Positions 24,900 through 32,083 of a stretch of 64,000 nt of DNA are shown piece after piece. Both the position numbers and the translations under genes were made by a program. Origin of the DNA: Pelodera strongyloides (Eukaryota; Nematoda; Chromadorea; Rhabditida; Rhabditidae); NCBI GenBank assembly GCA_036852015.1, contig JAANDG010000190.1, forward strand, positions 124,001 to 188,000, read 5' to 3'. Within the stretch, counting starts at the first letter, position 1. Every line of letters begins with the position of its first letter. The notes beneath the pieces were generated by a model that did not search any database, was not told where the DNA came from, and saw only the letters and a list, made by a program, of their open reading frames with translations.

Positions 24900-25430
24900 C
24901 TACAGGCTGCAAATATGCCCTAGGGCGTGCCCTTCAATTGTAGAAGGCCGGGATAAGGCCACAAACGGGGAAAACGTCGGTCCGAACCTGGGGCGTGCCC
25001 GTTACATGGCACTTTGCCGTAGCCTTGCATTTTATAAAGCGCGCGAAAATTGGGATTTAAAACTTTGCGAAGCAGCAGCCGTCATATTTCGCAACCAACA
25101 GAGACGACCATACGCGGTATGGCCGAGTGGTCTAAGGCGCTGGTTTGGAGTACGTGTTTAGCTAATGTCGCAAGTTCGATTCCTGTCCGGTGCATTTGTC
25201 TGCGAAGTTCTAGGTACTCATGTATGTTGTGTTTCCGTGTGTAAGTTCGTGGTTGGTTAGCTAAACGGTGTATTTTCTTTTTCTGCCAGTTTCAAAACGG
25301 CCCGTTTGTGGCCCTCTCACAAAAGCCTCAGGGCGTACCCAGGGCACCCTCTTAAGGCCGGTAACAGGCCAGCCCCGTTCCACAGAAAAGGGCACGCCTT
25401 CGGGCCTAGAGTCACCTGAGTGGAGTTTAT
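24900..25430. repeat. Inverted-repeat element with tRNA-Leu-like core
   Basis: GGCCACAAACGGGG (24956 onward) is matched by its reverse complement CCCGTTTGTGGCC (about 25304), and TAGGGCGTGCCCTT by AAGGGCACGCC further out, giving an imperfect foldback of about 0.5 kb. Inside, at about 25117-25196, lies GTATGGCCGAGTGGTCTAAGG with a B-box-like AAGTTCGATTCC on the plus strand. The acceptor stem pairs poorly, so a functional tRNA is unlikely. Confidence 0.5.
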
Positions 25431-25460
25431 GCCCGATACTTTGCATTCTTCCCGATCAGA

Positions 25461-25500
25461 ATATCTTATTATATAAAGGAGAAGAGTTTGTTTGTCGTTT
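25461..25500 (+). repeat. Helitron-like 5' terminus, copy 1
   Basis: The string A|TCTTATTATATAAAGGAGA continues into AGAGTTTGTTTGT and recurs at 56421-56452, both times preceded by A. A 5' TC next to a host A, with this AT-rich leader, resembles Helitron 5' ends. No CTRR 3' end or helicase was identified. Confidence 0.4.
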
Positions 25501-25558
25501 TGTGTGTACGGGACGAAGCCTTTTCATAAATGTAATAGAACATACAAAAAAACCTTTG

Positions 25559-25637
25559 CATCGGGTGGGATTCGAACCCACACCAGCACACAAACAATCG
25601 ATCCATAGCCCAACGCTCCACCTGTTGCGCTATGCTA
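25559..25637 (-). repeat. tRNA-like sequence with perfect T arm
   Basis: On the minus strand a T arm GTGGG-TTCGAAT-CCCAC is perfect and an A-box-like TAGCGCAACAGGTGGAGCG lies upstream, with a long spacer. The two acceptor strands do not pair, and the anticodon arm is unclear. Probably a tRNA-derived SINE head or pseudogene. Confidence 0.5.
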
Positions 25638-25733
25638 GCTTATTGACGAGGATCGTATAGGAGGTAGAATGGCAAGTGCAATAGCAAATTTGCATGACTT
25701 GCGAGGTCCCGAGCAACATTATAGGTTTCCACA

Positions 25734-26016
25734 TGGCCAATTGTACAATATTACGCACCACCACAAAAACCGCATGTACGCAAAAAACCGCATTGGGTGT
25801 TCGAGCGGCCAATTGTACAATATTACGCACCACCACAAAAACCGCATGTACGCAAAAAACCGCATTGGGTGTTCGAGCACTCAAAAACCGCACGCGCCGT
25901 GTGTATTACGCATAAAACAGCATGTTTCAAAATTGTTACGCGCAAAACCGCATGGAACAGAATTGTTACGCACAAAACCGCATGGAAGATGTTTATTACG
26001 CACGAAACCGCACTAA
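25734..26016. repeat. Tandem repeat: two 72-bp units then AAAACCGCATG units
   Basis: A 72-bp unit starting GGCCAATTGTACAATATTACG is present twice back to back (about 25734-25877). It is followed by shorter units of about 27-30 bp containing ATTGTTACGC and AAAACCGCATG. The interval is open in several frames because the unit length is divisible by three; I do not treat it as coding. Confidence 0.85.
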
Positions 26017-26149
26017 AGGTAAGAAATGAAAAAAAAAAGAAAACATGCCCGCATATAGCTTTAAAGTTGCATTGCACCTCCTTTTGGCTTTTTTTGCCGA
26101 GTATTAATTTGAATAAAACAATGAAGAACATCAAGATAACTAATTAAGT

Positions 26150-27010
26150 CACCCCTTTGTATGGAAAACCGCCACTTTGTGCCCCGACTGTAGGATGAAT
26201 GTAACGCAGGTACAATTGCATTATCACATATCTATTTATTAAAGCAGGACTGCAATTTTTCCTTGCCCATGTGATCACTTGTAGGTGCAAACCCAAGGCA
26301 CTTCGAATAAACAGACCATTTGTTCACCAAGAAAGTGAATAGTGTTCAAAAAGACGAATGGGAATGGAAAAAAAATTTATTTTAAAAAGACAGCCGACCA
26401 AGGTAATAGGAAACCTTAATACCCTCGAGCTCGAGATTACAATGTTAAAGAGAATATGCCAATATGTGCGCCCCTTCCAAGATAAGTCATCGTAATAAAG
26501 CTTGTATCGTTTGCTGAGTACATCACATCCTTCACGAAAACATTTGAAGTTCACAGAAAAGGTGTGTGTGTTATTAACAAAATATCATATCTACTCAAGC
26601 AATACTTCTATTCAGTCTCATACGAAAATGCGAGAAAAACTGAACAAAAAGTGGCGGAATTTTTTTATCCAGGTGAGGTCCGTGTATATCTTCTCTAGCC
26701 TGCCCATATAGCGTGGTCGCAGTTGCATGGGCGATGTCCTAAACACAAGCATTGAGCAACAACATAAACTCTTACGATAACAACAAACAATGTGAGTTAT
26801 TACAGCTTTAGGACCCTCTGTTTGATAATCCTCAGAATTTTGTTCTCTATTGGATACAATTTAGTTATCAGCACATTGCTCAATGTTAATGTTAATAAAA
26901 ATAGGTGTATGTAACGGTCAAAGCAAGGTAAAAAATGTAAAATAATCGAAGAGGACAATTGAGAAGTCCCTCACAGCCGACCAGATAAATGGAGAAATTA
27001 AGCAGACCTG
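26150..27010. other. Left flank of Polinton-like element
   Basis: AT-rich, no supportable gene. The left end of the element should lie in or near this interval, but I could not find a terminal inverted repeat matching the right flank. Confidence 0.4.
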
Positions 27011-27241
27011 TTGAAAATATTAGATGAAGTCTCCTCATTTTTTGGTAAGTATTATATTTATGCATGGAGGATTTATGTTTCCATAGGAGTAACTTTATAT
27101 TATGTGTATCTAGGAAGAGCTATTTGGTCAGTACTTTCTCCGAAAGTTGGAAGAAATAGAAAATATCGTAGCACTGAAAATTATGAACTCAAGGAACTCA
27201 AACCGTTAGGATCATCAAGAAGATCATTAGTTGTTGATTAA
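27011..27241 (+). CDS. Small membrane protein of Polinton-like element
   Basis: 76 codons, with one strongly hydrophobic stretch (IYVSIGVTLYYVYLGRAIW, residues about 19-37) followed by a basic and then polar tail. Likely a single-pass membrane protein. It is followed after 17 bp by the next small gene on the same strand. Composition and lack of introns match the neighbouring element genes. Family unknown. Confidence 0.5.
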   Translation: MKILDEVSSFFGKYYIYAWRIYVSIGVTLYYVYLGRAIWSVLSPKVGRNRKYRSTENYELKELKPLGSSRRSLVVD

Positions 27242-27258
27242 TTTTATTTTCTATTTAA

Positions 27259-27483
27259 ATGAGATTCTTTAATTCAGCAAAAAATTCTTATATCTTTGTA
27301 CCATCAAAAGAAAAAGATAAAATATTATTAATTCCAAGTGCTCCACCATTAGAAGAATCGCAGATAATCGCAGGGGATAAAAAAGAAATCAAAAAAGGTG
27401 GAAATATAGATAATAAACTTTCTAAAGAAAATAATAATTTCCTGAAAGCTCTAAAATCAGGATCTGGATTCAAGAGAATTTGA
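27259..27483 (+). CDS. Small protein with PSAP motif
   Basis: 74 codons, Lys/Ser-rich and soluble-looking. Residues about 28-35 read PSAPPLEE. PSAP is the core late-domain motif that some enveloped viruses use to recruit the ESCRT factor TSG101, but a four-residue match in a small protein can be chance. It converges with a minus-strand reading frame whose stop begins 1 bp beyond its own. No family recognised. Confidence 0.5.
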   Translation: MRFFNSAKNSYIFVPSKEKDKILLIPSAPPLEESQIIAGDKKEIKKGGNIDNKLSKENNNFLKALKSGSGFKRI

Positions 27484-27484
27484 T

Positions 27485-27831
27485 TCATTTTAAAAGGATC
27501 TCAACATGAAGATCACACCTATTGAAATCGATAAGATTATTCAAAGAGTCAACAAGCTTGAGAGTTAAAACATTTGGTCTATCCATAAGTTTGTGATAAA
27601 TTGGGTTAATTGGTTCATTTTTTATTTTTTCATTATCTTTAAGAATTGGAAATTTACAAATAACGTTGCTTTGTCTTTCATTGATAAGAGTATCACAAAC
27701 TAGATTACAAGATAGATAAACAAAATCTAGATTTTTATTACCTTCTAGTAACTGAAGAATACCATCAACTTTGACTACTGCAAGCTCATTTATTTTATTA
27801 CTTGGAGGAAAATCAAAATAAAATGTTTTTT

Positions 27832-27833
<2 letters not shown>
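27485..27833 (-). pseudogene. Fragment resembling C-terminal part of a jelly-roll capsid protein
   Basis: One minus-strand frame is open from the T-run to the stop at 27487-27485, about 115 codons, but has no early Met. The pattern VYLSCNLV...SNVICKFPI...NPIYHKLMDRPNVLTLKLVD...LHVEIL resembles the end of the single-jelly-roll (penton-like) protein commonly found in Polintons: a VYxxCDLV strand, an intermediate FP strand, and a final IDF/LHVEI strand. That is a by-eye resemblance. The N-terminal part is absent: upstream is a 40-nt T run and then the divergent ATPase. I infer a truncation at the homopolymer. Confidence 0.45.

Positions 27834-27873
<40 letters not shown>
27834..27873. repeat. 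40-nt T homopolymer
   Basis: An uninterrupted run of 40 T lies between the truncated jelly-roll-like frame (minus) and the ATPase (plus). It may mark a deletion junction, a retro-insertion tail or an assembly difficulty. Confidence 0.95.
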
Positions 27874-27877
<4 letters not shown>

Positions 27878-27900
27878 AAAAAATTATTTTCTAAAGACGA

Positions 27901-28650
27901 ATGACTTCTGAATTTAATGATTATAGTGTCAAAAATTATTATCCAGAAAGAAATAATAATCCTTTCCTTCCTCAATCAATAAGAGCTTGTATTATTGGAA
28001 AGAGTGGATGTGGAAAGACAAATTTACTTATGAATTTACTTCTTGACCAATTTAAAGGAGAAGAATACCTTGATTATAATAATCTTTATATCTTTAGTAC
28101 AACCTTATTTCAACCTTGTTATCAAGCATTAATTAATGGTTTCGAAAATGGATTAAGTAAAAAAGAAATTAGGAGGTGTTTTGAAAACCAAGACTTCATA
28201 ATTGAAGAAAAGGAAAATCCCCAAAGAATTATTGAAGTGTTTACATCTGACAAAATAGAAGATATTCCAGATCCTAGCTCAATTGATCCCAATAAGAAGA
28301 CTCTAATAATTTTTGATGATCTTTTATTAGAAAAACAAAATAAAATAGAACAATATTATACTAGAGGAAGACATTCTTCCATTGATTGTTTTTACATTTC
28401 TCAAAATTATATTAAGTTACCAAAGAATACAATTAGAGAAAATGCTAACTTCTTCATAATATTTCCACAAGATAAGATGAATTTGGATTACATCTACAGA
28501 GATCATTGTAGTGAAATTAAAAAAGAAGAATTTTTTGAATTTACAAGAGAAGTTTGGTCTACGAAGTACAACTTTTTAACAATTGATAAATCTAGTACTC
28601 TGGAAGATGGAAGGTTTAGAAAATGTCTGAAATATTTTTTCATCTTCTAA
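27901..28650 (+). CDS. A32/FtsK-like genome-packaging ATPase of Polinton type
   Basis: 249 aa, the usual size for Polinton and virophage packaging ATPases of the FtsK-HerA superfamily, which drive DNA into capsids. Walker A is GKSGCGKT (residues about 33-40), Walker B is TLIIFDDLL (about 138-146), and a conserved SQNY-like motif follows. Intact from ATG to stop. The start is the first ATG after the T run. It is divergent from the jelly-roll-like fragment. Codon use is very AT-rich, as in all genes to 35.8 kb. Confidence 0.85.
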   Translation: MTSEFNDYSVKNYYPERNNNPFLPQSIRACIIGKSGCGKTNLLMNLLLDQFKGEEYLDYNNLYIFSTTLFQPCYQALINGFENGLSKKEIRRCFENQDFIIEEKENPQRIIEVFTSDKIEDIPDPSSIDPNKKTLIIFDDLLLEKQNKIEQYYTRGRHSSIDCFYISQNYIKLPKNTIRENANFFIIFPQDKMNLDYIYRDHCSEIKKEEFFEFTREVWSTKYNFLTIDKSSTLEDGRFRKCLKYFFIF

Positions 28651-28819
28651 CACTTCTAACACTTCTAGGAAGCTTAGCTTACGCCTTATTTCAATTTTGA
28701 CCATCTTTTCTAAAAGAAATCCTTGAAATTTTCAATTTTGACTTATTCTGAAGAATTCGAGAAAATCTATGATTTTTGATACTTTTTTGAATGTAAGCTA
28801 TTTGTTCTTCTGGTGTTCT

Positions 28820-29154
28820 TTTTTAGTTACTTTAGAAATGTCTACCAATCCTCCAGATTTAGGAATCTTTGATTCGAAATCATCATACTCCTTTTGGTTG
28901 CTCTGATTAGAATACGACTGGAATCTACCTTTAGTATCCCTGTTTTTATAACTTTCTGGAGTTTCAAAATTTCTAAGATTTCCTTCACCAGGTGAATGTC
29001 TTACAGATCCTTCGGATTCACTTGTGAATTTTCTAATATTTTTATTTAAATAATCTACACTACAACCAATTTCTCTGCAGAATTTTGTTTTCTTGATGTA
29101 AACATTTTTGTTTTTCTAATCAATCCAGGCATCATATAATTTTCTATTACTCAT
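28820..29154 (-). pseudogene. Small element protein interrupted by a stop
   Basis: Starting at an ATG at 29154 on the minus strand, the frame reads about 12 codons, meets a TAG, then stays open for about 100 codons. The downstream part contains GSVRHSPGEG, a motif also present in the intact protein at 31098-31388. Ser/Lys/Asn-rich and low in hydrophobics. Function unknown; the stop suggests decay. Confidence 0.5.
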
Positions 29155-29218
29155 TTTTAAATTTATATCTTTGTGTAGCAAAAAAGTAAATCTTTGATTT
29201 ATATCATTAAAAAATTAT

Positions 29219-29293
29219 TAATAGATTAAAATGAATACTAATAGATTATAATGGATACTCATAGATTATACTGGATACTAATGGATTATAACT
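29219..29293. repeat. Tandem repeat of about 23 bp in element
   Basis: Three to four imperfect copies of ATAGATTATAATGGATACT lie between the interrupted minus gene and the next plus gene. Intergenic position in the element; possibly regulatory, possibly simple slippage. Confidence 0.7.
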
Positions 29294-29371
29294 GATTGAG
29301 ATGAATAAGATTCAGAGAATCCTAAAAACTTTAGTTCGTATAAAAATAAAGAAAAAAATTTGAATATATAA

Positions 29372-30004
29372 ATGAGTCAATTAAAATTACAAACCTTTGT
29401 AAATGACATTCAAAAGATTGATGGAACAAAAGATCTAGATTTTTCCGAAATATTGGAATACGCAAAAAATGATTACACAAAAGAAACAGCTCAAAATTAT
29501 TTAGATGCATTAGAAAAAATGATTGCAACCATTGATGAATCGAAGTTATCTCAAAGTGACAAATGCAGTTATAAATATGCTTTTACTAAACATTTAACAT
29601 CGGAATGCAAAAGTGAGTGTAAGAGTATAATAATCAATTGTCTAGGAATTTCAAATAAGAAAAAATCTATGATGATCAAGGAAGTAGAAAAAGCATTTCA
29701 AAAAGAAAGAGATGAACACAATGAAATCTTGAAGAAGTATAATGAGAAACAAAAGGAACAAATAGTAGAAGTACCTTCAATCGATCTTTCTCTTACTCTA
29801 AAGAATAAAAAGACATTGACAAATCGAGAATGTTTGGATTTTCTCAATGATCTAGATATAGATGATACACTTCTTAGTGATAAGTTTAAAAGAGTGGGTG
29901 TTTCTGAAGAATTTCCAAATGTTTCGAGAGCATATGTAAAGAAAGGTATAAATAAAGAGAATAACATTATTCAGCGTCAGCAGTGTAAACTTCCTCAAAG
30001 CTAA
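29372..30004 (+). CDS. Unrecognised charged helical protein of the element
   Basis: 210 aa, Lys/Glu-rich, with predicted long helices and a Cys pair in SECKSECKS (residues about 76-84). The middle (KEVEKAFQKERDEHNEILKK) is coiled-coil-like. No integrase DDE motif or capsid pattern seen. Its last four bases overlap the end of the convergent gene at 30001-31053. Intact frame from the first ATG after an AT-rich TATAAAAATAAAG leader. Function unknown. Confidence 0.6.
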   Translation: MSQLKLQTFVNDIQKIDGTKDLDFSEILEYAKNDYTKETAQNYLDALEKMIATIDESKLSQSDKCSYKYAFTKHLTSECKSECKSIIINCLGISNKKKSMMIKEVEKAFQKERDEHNEILKKYNEKQKEQIVEVPSIDLSLTLKNKKTLTNRECLDFLNDLDIDDTLLSDKFKRVGVSEEFPNVSRAYVKKGINKENNIIQRQQCKLPQS

Positions 30005-31053
30005 AAACCTATATTGAGGTAAATACAAGGCAAATCTTTCTTTTTTATCTTCTTCTGACGAAGTAATTTATCGAGAATAGAATTAATTTTATTATATTCA
30101 CCATTATTCCCAGCTTGATATGAACCTACTGATAATCTTAATGAATCCAATAGAGCATTAATATCAGAAGGTAAAATGATTGTTTGATTAATCGAACTTC
30201 CTGAAACCTGAGAAGTTTGTTGTACTGTTTTTGCCACACTACTTACAGTAGCTGGACTTTGCGTAAGCTTAGAGCTTCCTAACGTAAGTTGAGAACTTCC
30301 TTGCTTAGTTTGCTGAGAAGATTTTTCTTTAGTTACAAAATAATTCTCTTTAATGAATTTCCATTTATCACTAGCATCTGCATTATATCTTTTGCTACTT
30401 TTATCAAATCCTTGATACAAAGCATTCGAACACAATAGTATTTCTCGATAACTTTGTTTATCTTGATCTGTTATTTTGCTAAAATTTGGAGATTTTTTAG
30501 TTAATAATTCCATTAAACCTTCAGAAGCTTGATAATCTATATCATCAATACATAGAATATTATTATCTAATTGGACATCTTTATTTCCAATTGAATAGCC
30601 TTTAGTGTCATTAGAGTATCTTATTGAATATCCTGCATTACTTTTATCTCTAGGATCTTGTAAGTAAGTAGCAATTAAGTTGGAAACTTTGATTGATGGA
30701 GATTCTTTTGGTTTTGGACTACTAGATTGAATTTGTTTATTAGGGGTTCCAGTAGGTGGTAGAATCCGTGGTGAACTTTGAATTCCTTGCAAATTCGGGT
30801 GAATCCTTGGAGAATCCCTAAATGAATTAAGAGTTTGAACTATCTTATTCTTTTCATCAATAATTTCTTGCTGTAATTTCTTATTTGATTCTAGTATGGG
30901 TTTGAATACTTCTATACGATGATCTTCTACATTCTCTAGATTACTGCGTTCTTGTGAATTCTTGAACTTGTGTTCCTTCCTATTTTTTAGAAAATCTTGA
31001 ACTATCTCATTCCTTTTCTTGGGATCATAAATTTCTACCAATCCTTTGGACAT
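30001..31053 (-). CDS. Conserved Polinton accessory protein
   Basis: 350 aa, intact. The N-terminus (IYDPKKRNEIVQDFLKNR) plus coiled coil, a middle block with a GLMELLTKKSP and YREILLCSNALYQGF pattern, a Ser/Gln/Thr-rich linker, and a C-terminal block with the pattern D-ALLDSLRLSVGSYQAGNNG then ILDKLLRQ match what I remember of an uncharacterised protein found in many animal Polinton-like elements. Biochemical role unknown; it may be a structural or virion-associated protein. It is divergent from the gene at 31098 with only 44 bp between start codons. Confidence 0.65.
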   Translation of the reverse strand: MSKGLVEIYDPKKRNEIVQDFLKNRKEHKFKNSQERSNLENVEDHRIEVFKPILESNKKLQQEIIDEKNKIVQTLNSFRDSPRIHPNLQGIQSSPRILPPTGTPNKQIQSSSPKPKESPSIKVSNLIATYLQDPRDKSNAGYSIRYSNDTKGYSIGNKDVQLDNNILCIDDIDYQASEGLMELLTKKSPNFSKITDQDKQSYREILLCSNALYQGFDKSSKRYNADASDKWKFIKENYFVTKEKSSQQTKQGSSQLTLGSSKLTQSPATVSSVAKTVQQTSQVSGSSINQTIILPSDINALLDSLRLSVGSYQAGNNGEYNKINSILDKLLRQKKIKKKDLPCIYLNIGF

Positions 31054-31065
31054 TTTTGAAAAAGT
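31049..31065. promoter_or_regulatory. Candidate element promoter motif, copy 1
   Basis: TTTTTGAAAAAGTAATTTAT lies in the 44-bp gap between two divergent genes and resembles the sequence at 31446-31463. A shared motif at comparable distance from start codons suggests an element-specific promoter. Two copies only, in AT-rich DNA. Confidence 0.35.
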
Positions 31066-31097
31066 AATTTATTTATAAAAATTTAGTGTATTTATAA

Positions 31098-31388
31098 ATG
31101 GAAGAAATTACTCAAGAAGTAAAGTTTCAAAATCTTTCTTTAAATTCAACAGGATCTGCAAGACCCGGAGGATCTGTAAGACATTCACCTGGTGAAGGTA
31201 GTGAAGGATTCGAAGAAGATTTAAAGAAAATGAAAAGAGATGAAGTTCGTAGAAAAGTTGCAATGATTGGAAGTGAATTGAGAAAATACATTCTTAAATC
31301 CAAAGAAATCCAAACTATGAGAAAACAAGAAATGATTGACTTCATTATGAAGTACAGAGGCATTACTTTCGCTGAGTGTGAAATTTAG
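31098..31388 (+). CDS. Small protein with paralogous helical module (A)
   Basis: 96 aa. A Gly/Ser-rich region with GSVRHSPGEG precedes a helical module RDEVRRKVAMIGSELRKYIL...M...EMIDFIMK. The module aligns by eye with the start of the neighbour at 31475 (RDDLRKEVIKLLDIM...RILKS...M...ELLTFIRD), so the two probably arose by duplication. The spacing resembles a SAP-like or small DNA-binding helix pair, but that is a guess. Confidence 0.55.
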   Translation: MEEITQEVKFQNLSLNSTGSARPGGSVRHSPGEGSEGFEEDLKKMKRDEVRRKVAMIGSELRKYILKSKEIQTMRKQEMIDFIMKYRGITFAECEI

Positions 31389-31445
31389 ATTTTTCTTGAA
31401 AAAAATTTTTCTATATAAAAGGAAGTCCTACATCCTCTTCTAGGA

Positions 31446-31463
31446 TTTGAAAAAGTAATTATT
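31446..31463 (+). promoter_or_regulatory. Candidate element promoter motif, copy 2
   Basis: TTTGAAAAAGTAATTATTTT begins about 28 bp before the ATG at 31475. It matches 12-13 consecutive bases of the motif at 31049-31065. Confidence 0.35.
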
Positions 31464-31474
31464 TTTGAGAAATA

Positions 31475-32053
31475 ATGGATCATTTCAATTCAATGTCAAG
31501 AGATGATCTTCGTAAAGAAGTCATTAAACTTCTTGATATAATGTCCGGAGGTGTAAAAAGTAAAAGAATCCTTAAATCACAACAATTAAGATCTATGAGT
31601 ACCTCAGAACTTTTAACTTTCATTAGGGATAATTTACAAATCAACACAGCGGACCTTAGAGATGTTCCAATTGATCACACTTCTAAGGAAGCTTTGCTTA
31701 CGCTTAAAGAAATATTTCCTTATGATGATCTTATTTTTAGTGATTACAAAGAAACTAAAAAAGGAATTGTAAGAACAACAACTTATAGAAACAAAGGTAA
31801 AGAAATCAATTTTGAAAAATACTTTGACCTTTTTGAGAAAAGAGGAATCGAATATTATATGAAAATCATCACCAAAATAATGAATTCTTTTTTCGAAAAG
31901 AACAAAAATTTTGTGATCAATGATATTAGAAGTGATACTTCAGTTAAAATATATTTGAAACTAGAATTCAAACAATCAAAGGACTCCATTGAAGAAAACT
32001 TTGCTGTAAGATCAGAAACTAAGGAATTGTGTATTGGTGAAGATCGAGAATGA
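31475..32053 (+). CDS. Protein with paralogous helical module (B)
   Basis: 192 aa. The N-terminal module of about 50 residues is shared with the protein at 31098-31388. The C-terminal 130 residues (KYFDLFEKRGIEYYMKIITK, then VKIYLKLEFKQSK) look like a mixed alpha/beta domain, unrecognised. It is preceded by GAAAAAGTAATTA, also found before the previous gene pair, and followed 30 bp later by the DNA polymerase. Intact. Confidence 0.55.
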   Translation: MDHFNSMSRDDLRKEVIKLLDIMSGGVKSKRILKSQQLRSMSTSELLTFIRDNLQINTADLRDVPIDHTSKEALLTLKEIFPYDDLIFSDYKETKKGIVRTTTYRNKGKEINFEKYFDLFEKRGIEYYMKIITKIMNSFFEKNKNFVINDIRSDTSVKIYLKLEFKQSKDSIEENFAVRSETKELCIGEDRE

Positions 32054-32083
32054 TGGTATCAACATGCATGTCAAGAATTACGA

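Noticed and set aside
25117..25196. tRNA-Leu gene
   Set aside because: A and B boxes are present but acceptor and T stems mispair and the anticodon arm is unclear; it lies inside a foldback repeat.
25734..25880. CRISPR-like array
   Set aside because: Only two adjacent full units without unique spacers, in a eukaryotic context.
25669..26147. Open frames across the 25.7-26.0 kb region
   Set aside because: The 72-bp repeat keeps frames open on both strands. The translated repeats show no protein-like conservation.
29372..30004. Polinton integrase
   Set aside because: No HHCC finger and no D,D-35-E spacing in the protein; composition is helical and charged.
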